DNA from: Tenrec ecaudatus
Taxonomy: Eukaryota; Chordata; Mammalia; Afrosoricida; Tenrecidae
Direction: 5' to 3'
Length of the DNA stretch: 64,000 nt
Assembly: GCF_050624435.1 (NCBI RefSeq)
Contig: NC_134546.1
Location: forward strand, 40,999,501-41,063,500
The first letter of the stretch is position 1. Every line of letters starts with the position of its first letter. The translations under genes and the position numbers were made by a program. Of this stretch, positions 23,401 through 34,749 are shown piece after piece. The notes under the pieces are model-generated. The model did not search any database. It was given only the letters and a program-made list of their open reading frames with translations, and was not told where the DNA came from.

Positions 23401-23514
23401 GAAAGAGCATAGATATAAAAATGTAGATGAAATCAGTCTCAAAAGCATATACATTATGTGTACAAGGTTGAATAGTGACCTCCACAAATTTACATTCACC
23501 TGTGCTGTAAATTA

Positions 23515-23722
23515 GGAGCCCGGGTGGCTTAGTGGCTACATTGGGCTGGTAACTACAAGGTCCGCAGTTCAGAACCATGAGTCATCATCCCTAGAGAGAA
23601 AGACAAGCTTCCTATTCTTGTAAAGAGTTATGGTCTCAGAAACTCACTGGGGGCGGTTGGACCCCTGTCTTGTAGGGTTGCTATGAGTCAGAATCAACTT
23701 GATGGCAACGAGTTAGGTTTCG
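23515..23722 (+). repeat. AfroSINE copy
   Basis: ggagcccgggtggcttagtg to ttgctatgagtcagaatcaac and gatggcaacgagttaggttt; the complete sense layout of the family. Confidence 0.88.
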
Positions 23723-23732
23723 CCGTATTTGG

Positions 23733-24186
23733 TGTTATGGACTGAATCGTGGCCCGCCAAAGTCCCATTAAAGGCCTGGCCCTGTGCCTGTGAGTGTGAC
23801 GCGGTTGGAAATAGGACTTTTTCTTTTGTTATGCTCATGTCATACGAGTGTGGAGTGGGTCATAAACCTAATCATTTCTGAGTTCTGAAGAGTAGAATAG
23901 ACTCAGCCACACAGAGAGGGGAGCAATTTGATGCGAGGCCTTATTTAAAAGCAAGGGAGCACCAAGCATTGCCAGCAGGGAAGAACCCTGCACACGAATG
24001 GACAGCTCAGACCCTGATCCGGACGCTCAGCCCCCAGCTGTGAGAAAACACCTTTCGGTTCTTAGAAAACACTTGCTCGATGTGCTTGACATAGAGTTGT
24101 CCAATCGCTCAATCAAATGATTTTTTAAAAAACAGAAACGAAAAACCCCACTTGCTCATGTTGCAGCAGCCTGAGCAAACTGTTAC
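23733..24186 (+). repeat. MaLR/ERVL-type LTR
   Basis: tgttatggactgaatcgtgg, ttggaaataggactttttc, taaacctaatcatttctgag and gctcagcccccagctgtgag follow the order of a mammalian MLT/MST-like LTR, ending gcagcctgagcaaactg. Old copy without clear target duplications. Confidence 0.6.
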
Positions 24187-24460
24187 AATCAAGGACCTGT
24201 GTCTGTGACCTTATTTTGAAATAGGGTCTTGGCAGATGTAATCAAGATAAGATGAAGTGATCCTGGATTACAGAGGACCATAAACCAATGACTTGTGTTC
24301 TTGTCAGAGGCACACTTAAACAAGGATGCACCCAGGGGAGGAGGCCGGGTGAAAATGTTCATGGAAAATTCCATTAATGTTCAGTTCCTTTTCCCACCAA
24401 CCTTTTGAGAAGTACATGTATATTGTTTTGCTGGGTTTTCTTCTCTAGACAACCTAGCCT
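24187..24460 (+). repeat. MLT1-type LTR fragment
   Basis: gtgaccttattttgaaatag, gcagatgtaatcaagataag and ctggattacagaggaccataaacc form the middle block of MLT1 LTRs; it ends near ctagacaacctagcctaaga. Confidence 0.6.
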
Positions 24461-27400
24461 AAGACATCCAGAATGGTAGTTAGTTTAAAATGATTGCTCA
24501 GTTTAACATGGCCGGTACCCATTCATGTCCCTCTCCAATGCCAAGAACAGCTTCAATCTTCCCCTTTCAAGTTGTTTCGTAGGCAAAATCCTACTTACTG
24601 CCATTAGCAGAAAGGTCCGCCTACATGGTTTGAAGTCTATTAAAAGCATTTATTATTTTGAAGCATAACTGGAACTAATCCATTTTAGCCTTTGGGGGGG
24701 CATTAAAGAAACATAGTTTAATAATTAGCTTCTTTGACAGGTTTTGTTAAGCATTTCAAGGATTCTAAAAGTAAACATGGAAGTGAATCTTGTAGAAAAT
24801 ATTACTTATGTTTTGGGTGGAAGTTGATGCAACAATTTAGGTTCCTCTTCAGCAATTTCCGCACAGATTATTCAGGGACGGGCGTTGGTTGTGTTCTTCA
24901 CAGGGGGGCGGACATTGTCCGGATTTCTCTTCTTGCTTGTCCAGTCCCAGTCCTTTGGTTTCCCAGGCCCCTAAGATCCTCAACTTTGTTGTCCGTCAGT
25001 TGTTTGCCGTTTGGAACTACATAGGTGTTTTTGTTGTGTTTTTTAAGGAGCACGGTGCTTATAGGTGATATTCATAATCTTGTGAGCCAATTTGTTATTT
25101 AGGTAAAAGGTGACCGTGGGGGGTGATTTTGGCTCAAGCTTTGAACAATATGATCAGAGTAATCCTCTCATCCCAACCAGTTCAGTAAATCTGGTTTTTT
25201 TGGTTGAGTTTTGTTGTTGTTTGTAGGAAGTGGAGGTTCTGCCCCTCATTTTCTCCCATCTGTCAGGTCCCTTCTTTCGGGCTCTGATTCATACAGTCCT
25301 TAATAGTATCCGGGCACCATCTAGTCGTTCTGGTCTCAGAAAAGAACATTTGTCTTCTAATCTAGTGTCTGTATTGTCTTTAATTTTCCTCTTTCTCTTT
25401 GAAATTTAATCTTAATCAAAGTTTAGAACTATCAATTCTTCAGCCCCATGATTTCATTCTTCCACTTCCCAGTCCTGCAAGCAACTGACACCAGGAAACA
25501 CTTGAAGTACCCAGATCTATTTTTCTAGTAAAATGAGCAGGAACCAAATCAGCAGCGCAGTTGGCCTTCCGCGTCTACTCAGATTTCATGTCAAAGCACT
25601 CCCACCCACTTGCGCACTTTTCCTCTGAACACCCCTCGGAGCTCTTAGAGGAAATGATATTACATATACACACAACATAAAGGAGAATGCATTGTATATA
25701 AAATATCTCAATGAAAGCTTTTGACGATAATTCTAGGACTTCCTGTCTCCTTGTCACCAACACTATCTTTTCCTTTTAAAAAAATATGATTTATTTCCCC
25801 ACCACCACTAAGAAAGATTGGTGGTCAGGTTTACCTCACTTGAAGAACAATACTGAATATTCCAATTAGAAATGACAGTGTTTAAATATTTGCAGCCAGC
25901 TTTTGAGAGAGGCTAAGGTGTACTTACACATTCTAGCTGAAGCACCAATGGAAGTATAGCAGAGGATTACATAATTTATTAGTCCTCTCCACCCCCCCCC
26001 TCTAATTGCTTTGCAGTAGAATTGCAGACAGGAATTCTCACTCCCCAGTCTGTTTCCCCGAGGGGGGGGGGGCTTGTTACAGCTCAACTGCAAGCTTGAT
26101 ATGGAGTTGCCGCTTTTGAAATAGATCATTAATTGGAAGCAATTATCCAATTATACCAGCTGTGACTGTGCTGTATGCAGAATATTTACCAAGAAGAGAA
26201 AGCATTTAGCAGATGATTTAATATAGCCGCCTGCCGTCGTGGTTGCATCGATCTGTGGCCAACTCTGCCATCACAGAGCTAGTGCCGTCGGTGGCTGAAC
26301 TATCCAAGAGGACACCATAGAGTTCAAGTTAGTGCAAAAAATAAATTAAATAAAGGTATCAGGCTGGATGTTAAAGGAGTGCAAATATGCGCGATGTCAG
26401 TTTCCAAAGTCATCAAAGAGCTTCTGTTTATTATCGAAAATGAGTGTGATGCGTCCAACTGCGTGGGTTTCCAAGCGACTGCGCTTCCAGCTCTCATGAC
26501 TTGTGTTAGTCTTTTGATACCTCGCGTATATGCTCTGAAGTCTTATTATAAAGCTGTCCTTGAAATGGATGCTTTGGAACCACGTTAGGTACTTCTCAGA
26601 GAAGCACCGAGAAGTCCTGCCTTGTGTGAAATTCCACTCTGCAGCCCACCGTGTGCGAATGAGCTACAGCGGCAGTCACCTTCCGCCTGTGATCTATTCA
26701 GCTTCGCAAGTGCCCAAGTCGTGCGGGTGGAGGGGGGTGGGTGGGAAGGCTTTGGCTGGGCTGGCAGCTGATTAAATGGACATGAAGATGACCCATCTGG
26801 TGGCAAGAAATGTTTCGTGGGTAAACCTCCCGACGAACACCCACACTATTGGCTCTGAAGAACTGGAGAAATTATTGTGTCTGCCTTTTATCTATCTATC
26901 TATTTATTTACTTATTTAATGCTCTATAGAACAAAGAAACCAAAACACTTTACTACCAACTCTTGAGCCATTTTATTGGTGCTGCTTTGACAAAGAGATG
27001 CTGTTCTTTCATGCACTGTGATGTCACCTTTGTCCAATCATAACCTTCCTTATGAAAGTGGAGGATAACTCTCTGGAGACAAGGTGAGTGACAGCAGCGA
27101 GCCTCGCAGCAGTCACTAGGCAACCAGATCCGGCCTTGGGGTGGATGAGAATGTTAAAAGGCTTAGCCCTCCCACTTTCTTGGTTTCTTGGATGGAGACA
27201 GACTGATCTTCGCACAACAGGCCCACAACAAATGAGGCCGGCTGAATGTTTGCCTTTTACCCACAGCGATGTTTCTCGAGTCATTTTGGGGGCACATGCT
27301 TCATGGGCTGAGAATCTGACGTGGTTTTGAATGGGTGTGTTAAGTTAGGCCGTTAAAAAACCTTCCTGTCTTCACCAGGGTCACTGTGCATGCCACTTGG

Positions 27401-28107
27401 GCTGTTCCTTTGTTTCTCTTTAAGCAGGTGGCTGTGGGGGTGTGCCCATGTGCACCCTGGCCACAGGCAGTCTGCAGAGGGGTGATGGAGCTGGAGGCCC
27501 CCTCGGCGCCGTATGCCAATATGCACCCTCGCTGCTCTCGCCTAGGGGAAGGGTGTCTTTCTGTCACTGGTCCCTCTGGCTCTGACAGAGCATCATTTGT
27601 CTGCCTTGAGGTGGTGCCCTTTCCTAATTCGCGCAAAGTCACCCCATGAGCTAGAGGGAGGGGGAGGGAGGGGGAGGGGAGGGGCGTGGCGGTGGTCCTG
27701 CAAGTGCACCTCCTTTTCAGCAAGTTCTGCAAGGCGGTTCCTTGTGTTTTATTGGTCGCTGTGGAAGAAGGTAGCCTAGGGCTGGCTGGAACAACATCGC
27801 TCAGATTACTTTGCTTTTTCTAGAAAAACATTCCTTGAATTTCTCTCGTGAAGCTACTTCCTTGCTAATCTGAGAGAGCTAATGGTTTAATTTTTTTCTG
27901 TTCCCAAACATTTATATGGTATACTGATTATTAAAACAACAACAACAAACTTTGTTGTTTTTAAACCAGACTATAAATCAATCCGTAAAAATCATCACTT
28001 CACTAAGTAAGTTTCTTGAGGGGCAGCAGGTATCATGGCTTCTCCAACAATGCTTCAAAAATAGTAACCAAGAAGCCCTGACTCACTAGCTGCTTAGGGT
28101 CTCCCAG
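24461..28107. other. mostly unique sequence with possible regulatory clusters
   Basis: The longest stretch poor in recent repeats. A decayed old repeat may lie at 24870-25400. An AT-rich block with paired ATTA/TAAT motifs is at 26121-26156. A tattc/tcta-rich microsatellite is at 26888-26920. A CRE-like, CCAAT and X-box-like set lies at 27019-27124 and a G-rich run at 27655-27685. No exon recognised. Confidence 0.5.
27019..27124 (+). promoter_or_regulatory. candidate CRE / CCAAT / X-box cluster
   Basis: TGATGTCA at 27019-27026 resembles a CRE half-palindrome, CCAAT is at 27034-27038, and GTCACTAGGCAAC at 27112-27124 fits the RFX X-box pattern with one spacer. Together these resemble parts of promoter modules, but the spacing is not that of a classical module and no gene start is known here. 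Confidence 0.3.
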
Positions 28108-28195
28108 CCAGTAGGCAACCTCATCTTTCTCCCTCAGAGCAGTTGGTGTGTTTGAACCGCTAGCCTGGGGGTTAGAAGCTCACCACCCAACTCAC
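28108..28195 (-). repeat. AfroSINE, 5' part only
   Basis: catctttctccctcagagcag, tgtgtttgaaccgctagcc and gttagaagctcaccacccaac are the reversed head of the SINE. Confidence 0.5.
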
Positions 28196-28334
28196 TCATG
28201 TATACTTTTGCATGCACGCATGATTGAATGGACAGTAGTAGCCACTTGAGGGGGTCATCAAATTATAATAACACAACTGATGGATTCTATATGGGGTCCA
28301 GTAACAATTGTCAGAAGCCACCTGGTCTAGTACA

Positions 28335-28420
28335 GCACATGGTTTGTAATTGAGGAAGCTGAGGTCCAAATAAGTTGTCAACTTACACGTCAAATCGAAA
28401 GTGGAGCCATATTTCTCAAT
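28335..28420 (-). repeat. MIR SINE fragment
   Basis: aattgaggaagctgaggtcc and caacttacacgtcaaatcg read as the reversed MIR core. Confidence 0.5.
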
Positions 28421-28642
28421 TCTCAGGTTACTGTGGAGATTGTAGTTACTTTAATCCTGTAGAGGGCAAAGATCCTTCTTATTGACCTAGATGAACGCCT
28501 TCTCTTGTCTCACGAAAGTTCTCCTCAGCGGTGGTGCTCAAAGGTTTAATGACTGAAATGAGGTGGAGAAGATATTACTCAGATCCAGTTCTGAAGCACG
28601 CACAGGAGGCTCTGGGTCACATTTCTTCTGGAACAACAACAA

Positions 28643-28644
<2 letters not shown>

Positions 28645-28727
<83 letters not shown>

Positions 28728-28738
28728 GCACACACACA
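28645..28738. repeat. (CT)n(CA)n microsatellite
   Basis: About 32 CT units are followed by about 14 CA units with one interruption (acgcac). Long apparent reading frames of Leu/Ser or Arg/Glu across it are artefacts. Confidence 0.97.
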
Positions 28739-29892
28739 TGATAATGCTCTTTAGCTTTCCAAATGGTTTTAATTTTTAACTCTTGTCATGGAAGGCTTTA
28801 ATCATCAATTTAAGGAGATGGAACAGATTCAAGCTAAAATAGAGGGATAGCAGAGCCAAAGTCGTACCAAGTCAGGCAGGTGCTATGCATGTTATGTAAT
28901 CCTCACAAGGGGGGATCCGGGAGATGAACCCACACTGATTTGACTTTTAAATCTTATTCTAAAATCAATATTTTTCACACTTTAGTGTGAAAAAAAAAGT
29001 TTGCAATTTTTTATATTGGAGTCACCTGTACTATTTAATCTTTAAAAATTTTTTTCTTTAAGTTATCACATTGTTTAATTTTAGCATTGTTCAAAGTTAT
29101 CATACCCATGAAATTAAAAGGTGTGCTGGATACACATTTTTGTAATTATATTGGAATACATTGATTCCTAGTAAAATGGAAATATTTCTCGTGTGTCATC
29201 TAAAGTCCTGATCCTTGGGAAATGCTCTACAACAATGTAACTTTACAGGAGCCATGACATTACACACAAGCAGTATCAACCCGTGCTACAGATCATCTAA
29301 GGGCGAGAAAAAGCCAGCGCGATGAAGACAGCTGTTTGCCTTTGATCCTAACAAGACCTTCAGGGAACGATGCAAGACGTTACAGTTACCGTCTTAGGGA
29401 CAAATGTAGCTGCCCAGCCCTCCTTTGCCACTAAGTGATGTGACCTCGCAAGGCTCTGTTTCCTTTCCTATCAAAGAGCAGGTTGCAGGAGATCAACTGA
29501 AGCCCATGTTCCATGAGATAAAACCAGGGTGAGGCATTCAGCCAGTCCGCACTGGTTCCACAGAACAAAGGACTAATTTTTTCTTGAGTCCCGAGAACTG
29601 CTTGTCAAGGTGGCACGTGTACTCGGGTCCTCTCTTGGGTGGGGGGCTAGGCAGCAGCCCAGTATGGAAAGCACACATCTCCATTCCTTACTCTTTTTAA
29701 CCTTCATCTGTGCAGTAACATACTCTCGGCGCCTTCGGTACTGCTGCTTCCATCCATGAACACAAAACTAGACTAGGCTTGTAATATATATATTGATTCA
29801 TTTCATAAAACTCGTTATGATTTTTATGAAATACTACATTTTTATTCCCTTGGGTTTGTTAGTCGAGGAAACAAACAGAACATAAAGAGAAA
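28739..29892. other. unique sequence, one MIR fragment
   Basis: Mostly unassigned. A weak MIR (gccactaagtgatgtgacctc ... tctgtttcctttcctatcaaag) lies at about 29415-29495. No gene recognised. Confidence 0.4.
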
Positions 29893-29902
29893 AAGTGCCA
29901 GA

Positions 29903-31896
29903 GAACCAGTGGAGAGGTCTGGGGGGGCCAGCCCCAATCCCAAATACTAAGTGGACACCTGCCCCTCCCCCAAGAAGAATTTAATTTCAAACGACGGCAT
30001 TGAATCTACAGCTGCAGGAGAGGGACAGATCTGATCAGAGCACACGGGTGCTGATGAAGGGGGAGTAGGAGAAAGTGGAGCACATCCTGGCCCACCAGGC
30101 CTTGAGAACGATGATCCCAGTTAGAGCAGCCAGTCCACAGAGAAGACCGCATGGCCAGCCCCACTATGAGACATGACACCCCTCACTGACCCAAAGCTCT
30201 ACAAAGGACAACACTGGAGACACAGTGTGGGAATTGCACCTGATCTGATGCCACCACACCGAGGCAAAACACTAAGGGGGTGCAACAGAACAGCAAGATA
30301 ATGGAGCAGCGAGGTCCCCAGGGAATGCTGAAGGTGGACTTTGGGGCCAGGGCATGGTGCCCCAACAGACTGGACTGGAAAACACTCCTAAAAGTCAACA
30401 AACAATCCTTGAACTAACTACAAGCTTTTCTTTCTTGTTGTGTTGGGTTTTTTTTTTGTCATTGGGTTGTTGTTGTTTTGTTGTATATTGTTGCTTGGTT
30501 TTGCTCTGTCTTGTTTTTGTGCATGTTATTATCTCCACAGGTCTGTCTAAATAAGATAGGCTGGATGAACAATCTGGAGGAGAAAACAACGGACCGCCAG
30601 TTCTGGGAGGACATGGGAGGGCGGGGAGGTAGTGGTGTTAACAAACCCAGGGACAAGGGAACAACAAGTGATCCAAATTGGTGGTGAGGAGGGAGTGGGA
30701 GGCCTCGTAGAACATGATCAAGGGTAATGTAACAAAGAGGAATTGCTGAAACCCTGGTCGTGACGGAGCATGATAGTGGGACAGGAGGAAAGTCAAGGGC
30801 AATTGAGGAAAGAGCTGGGAGGCAAAGGGCATTTATAGAAGTCTAGATAAAGACATGTATATATGCAAATATATTTATATATGAGGATGGGGAAATAGAT
30901 CTATGTGCCTGTTTTTGTAGGTTTAGTATTAAGGTAGCAGAAAGACATTGGGCCTCCACTCAAGTACTCCCTCAATGCAAGAATACTTCTTCTATTAAAT
31001 TGGCATTCTAGGATGCTCACCTTCCCAACACAACCAGTGAAGACAAAGAGGGTAAATAAGCAAATGTGGTGAAGAAAGCTGATGGTGCCCAGCTATCAAA
31101 AGATATAGCATCTGAGGTCTTAAAGGCTTGAAGGTAAACAAGCGGCCATCTAGCTCAGAAGCAACAAAGCCCACATGGCAGAAGCACACCAGCCTGTGCG
31201 ATTATGAGGTGTTGAAGGGATCAGGTATCATCAGAACAAAATAATCTTACCATCGTGAATGAGGAGGGGAGTGCAGAGTGGAGACCCAAAGCCCATTTGT
31301 AGGCAACTGGAGATCCCCTTGCAGAGGGGTCTCGGGGAGGAGGCGAGACAGACAGGGTGAGATGTCGCCACGATGAAACATACAACTTTCCCCAAGTTCC
31401 TAAACGCTTCCTCCCCCGCACTATCCTGATCCCTATTCTACCTTGCAAGTCTGGCTAGCCTAGAGGATGTGCACTGGTACAGATAAGAACCAGAAACACA
31501 GGGAATCCAGGGCGGATGATCCCTTCAGGACCAGGAGTGTGAGTGGCAATACTGGGAGCGTAGAGGGAGGGTGGGCTGGAAAGGGGGAACCGATTACAAG
31601 GATCTACATGTGACCTCCTCCCTGGGGGATGGACAACAGAAAAGTGGGTGAAGGGAGATGTCGGACAGGGCAAGATATGACAAAATAATAATTTATAAAT
31701 TATCAAGGGTTTATGAGGGAGCGGGGAGCAGGGAGGGAGGGGGAAAATGAGGAGCTGATGCCAGGGGCTTAAATGGACAGCAAATGTTTTGAGAATGATG
31801 AGGGCAATGAATGAATGTACCAATGTGCTTTACACAATTCATGTATGTATGGCTTGTGATAAGAGTTGTACGAGCCCCCAATAAAATTATTTTTTT
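29903..31896 (+). mobile_element. 2-kb retroposon, best full-length candidate
   Basis: The longest copy, about 1994 bp in sense orientation. Landmarks in order: ggagcacatcctggcccacc (30076), gcaaaacactaaggggg (30264), a T/G-rich tract (30430-30530), gtgatccaaattggtggtg (30669), catgtatatatgcaaatat (30855), ggcttgaaggtaaacaagcg (31125), cctaaacgcttcctcccc (31398), gaaccagaaacacagggaatc (31487) and the end gagcccccaataaaattatt (31871). AATAAA at the end and a short A/T tail mark a retroposed RNA 3' end. A 10-bp repeat (aagtgccaga) lies on both sides, at 29893-29902 and 31897-31906. The longest frame is ~120 codons without domains, so it appears noncoding. Confidence 0.8.
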
Positions 31897-31906
31897 AAGT
31901 GCCAGA

Positions 31907-33002
31907 CAACGAGAGGATGACACGCTGGCACCCGTTCCAGCTTTGCATCGAACCTCACATTCCCACGAGATGATATGGGTGTGATGCAGCCCCTGAGAGT
32001 GCTCAAACAGCTCCAAGTCGCCTCAGAACAGTTGCTGTAAGTTCAGCCGAAGCAGAAGGGCTCTTCAAAGATGAGCATTGTATGTTCAGAGGAGAGAAGT
32101 CACCTGTTTCTATTACATCAAACACATCGACTATTGTCTAATTGGCCTACCTCAAAAGCAATGGGGTCCTACTCCTACGGTGAAGAGATGGTCAAGGATA
32201 AAGCACACAGCTGATGGTGTGCGGATAAAAGCTAAGAATATTACAAGTGAGGACACCAATCAAGAAGCATATGGAAATATCGTAAATATAAGTGTTATTG
32301 CTTTTTGTCAGGTATTATTGAATATATTTTCATTACTATTTTAAAACTCTAATCTAGTTTTGTGTAACTCTTTTATAGTTCTCGTTTAACTATTTATGAA
32401 ATAATAAACAACTTTTTGGTATACCATTTTTTACACTTGAAACGATTAGGACTGTGAGCGAGTTATTAAATGATTTTAATCCCACCACCACCAAAGTAAT
32501 GCAAATATAACCATCTGCATTAGTTGCCTGTTTCCTCAATGAGATGCTCAGTTAGACATTGGGTTTAAAGATCATCAAGCGTTGATGGAAATTCACACAC
32601 AGGAATTAAAATTTAAATGAAACCCAGTGACTATTGGAAATACAAATATATTAATTGCCTTATTACAGATTTAAAATGATATATTTGAAGAGAAAAATTA
32701 AACATGCTATTAACAAGACATACTGAAATAGAAATAAAAGCACTAAAAATAAAAGGCAGGGTAAACACACCAAACAAAGGCAAAACATAAAGCTGAGGTG
32801 CTGAAATTAATATCAGACAAAACAGAAATAGAGCCAAAAAGGTAAGAGAAGGAACTTGCCAGGAGGATGTCCTAACCATTGCAAATATTTAGGGAACTAT
32901 ATAATTGTATGATTTATGAATTATATGCCAATAACACTGTTAAATTAAAAAAAGAAGAAGAAGAAATGGGAAAAGTGAAATAATAGGCACCTGACCCCCT
33001 TG
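31907..33002. other. AT-rich unassigned sequence
   Basis: No gene recognised. 32630-32970 has wording of very decayed L1 (gaaattaatatcagacaaaac, atatgccaataacactgtta followed by an A-rich tail), but too weak to delimit. Confidence 0.35.
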
Positions 33003-33190
33003 CAATTCAGCCTGTTCAGACTCATGCTGATCCCGTGTGTTACAGAGTAGGACTGAGAGTTCTCTCTTCTGTATATGTTACTGAAACAGATCACCAGGCC
33101 TTTCTTCTGTGATGTTTTGGGATGGGTTCAAATGGTCAACTTTTCCATCAGTAGTACAGTGCAAGCTGTGCTTGCTACCCAGGGGCCTAC
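33003..33190 (-). repeat. AfroSINE, second subtype
   Basis: agactcatgctgatcccgtg, acagagtaggactgagag, gatcaccaggcctttcttc and gggttcaaatggtcaac fit a related afrotherian SINE subtype in reverse. Confidence 0.65.
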
Positions 33191-33289
33191 AATAATAGGT
33201 AAACAAATGATTAGTATCAAAATACATACAGCTGTATGCCAATAGAGCTGAACATTTAGGTAATGAATAATTACATAAAAAATTGAAAC

Positions 33290-33943
33290 TGTATTAGTCT
33301 GGGTGGACTAGAGAAACAAATTCATAGGCACTCATGTGTAACAGAGGCATTTATGTCAAAGAGTGAGTCCCTAATAAAATGTAAAAAAAGAAAAGAGGAG
33401 AAAAAAATGATTAGGGCAAAGACTGTACAGATGTGCTTTATACAATTGATGTATGTATATGTATGAACTGTGATAAGAATTGTATGAGCCCCTAATAAAT
33501 TGTTAAAATTAAAAAAAAAAAAAAAGAAAACATCCCAGCCCAGTCCAGATCAAGTCCATAAGTCTGACATTACCCCATATGTCAATACTAGTCCATAAAT
33601 TCCTCTTTAGACTCACACAGCCATGCGATGATGCTGAATGCAAGAAGATCACAGGCCAGTGGGCTGGAAGTCTTGGGGATCCAGCAGTGGTATAAGCACT
33701 TCAGCACTGCGTGGGTCTCCACATGGTTCCTCCAGCTCCAAAGTTCTGATTCTGGCTCAATCAGCATAGCTCCATGTGGCTTGTCAGCAGGAAGAAGCAA
33801 AGAGTGTGTGTCCCACCTCCAGGGAGGAAGACAGGAGTTCCCAGAATCCTCAGGAGAAGGTCACACAGAGGCCCCATTGGCTATGACCTGATTGACAGGC
33901 TAGACTCCACCCATTCTCAGGTTGACAGATTATGTAACTGCCA
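33290..33943 (+). mobile_element. solo LTR-like element, copy 2, interrupted
   Basis: Starts TGTATTAGTCTGGGTGGACT and follows copy 1 to gattatgtaactgcca. About 170 bp near its start (33362-33530) is replaced by one or two 3' tails of the 2-kb retroposon; the LTR resumes at gaaaacatcccagcc. Target duplication is imperfect (gaaac before, gaact after). Confidence 0.7.
33362..33530 (+). mobile_element. 2-kb retroposon tails inserted in the LTR
   Basis: gagtccctaataaaatgtaaa is a minimal tail. A ~130-bp end fragment follows (tgtgctttatacaattgatg ... gtatgagcccctaataaatt) with about 15 A residues. Two tails in succession suggest two insertions or a duplication. Confidence 0.7.
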
Positions 33944-33955
33944 CGAACTCTAAAT

Positions 33956-33983
33956 CAGTGGTTCTCAACCTTCCTAGTGCTCT
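33956..33983 (+). mobile_element. SPIN-type terminal fragment
   Basis: CAGTGGTTCTCAACCTTCCT followed by agtgctc, after which similarity ends. Only the left end of a SPIN element survives. Confidence 0.6.
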
Positions 33984-34194
33984 CAACAGACAAGTAACCA
34001 TAGATAAGTAGAAAAGTTTGGCAGGCAACTGATCACCTATACCTAATTGGTTGAAAGCACCAGTTCAATGATGTAGCAGGTGAGTTCTAATCTCTCAAAG
34101 GACAAATAATTTCTGTATTCTTTCAACTGTCCCATAGGATAATGAGAAAGGGGGAGTGTTTTAATTTATTTCACAAGGTTATAAACTTCAGTTA

Positions 34195-34735
34195 CCAATA
34201 ATGAAACTCACAGCCTTCCTCTAGTTCTTAAACGCTTCCTTCACCCGCCCCTACCCACCCCCCCACAACTATCATGATCCCAATTCTACCTTGCAAACCT
34301 GGTTAGACCAGAGGATGCACAGTGGTACAGTTGGGATCTGGAAACAGGGAATCTAGGACAGATGAACCCCTCAGGACCAATGGTGAGAGTGGTGATACCA
34401 GGAGGGAAGGGTGGGTAGAAAGGGTGAACCTATCTCGGGGATATACATATAACCTCCTCTCTGGTGGATGGGCAGCAAGAAAGTGGGTGAAAGGAGACGC
34501 CAGGCAGTGTAATATAGGATAAAATTATAAATTATTAAGGGTTCACGAGGGAGGGGGGAGCGGGGAGGGAGGGCGAGGGAAAAAGGGAAATGAGCTGATT
34601 CCAGGAACCCAAGCGGAAGGCAAACTTTGAGAATGATGAGGGCAACGAATATATAAGGGTGCTTTACTCGATTGGTGTATGGATGGATTGTCATAAGAGT
34701 TGTATGAGCCCCAATAAAATGATTTTAAAAAAAAA
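34195..34735 (+). mobile_element. 2-kb retroposon, 5'-truncated copy
   Basis: Covers the last ~540 bp: ttcttaaacgcttccttc, catgatcccaattctacc, aggacagatgaacccctcagg, and the end gagccccaataaaatgat with a short A tail. Confidence 0.85.
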
Positions 34736-34749
34736 CCAACTTCTGTTCC

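Noticed and set aside
28531-28779. Leu-Ser and Arg-Glu repeat frames
   Set aside because: Translation of the (CT)n(CA)n microsatellite.
31455-31823. Pro/Ser/His-rich frames recurring at several places
   Set aside because: They are antisense reads of the 2-kb retroposon's polypurine 3' part; the same wording recurs in every copy with shifting frames.
32078-32344. 88-codon frame starting MYVQRREV
   Set aside because: No domain, no conserved family recognised, AT-rich context and no splice or promoter support.
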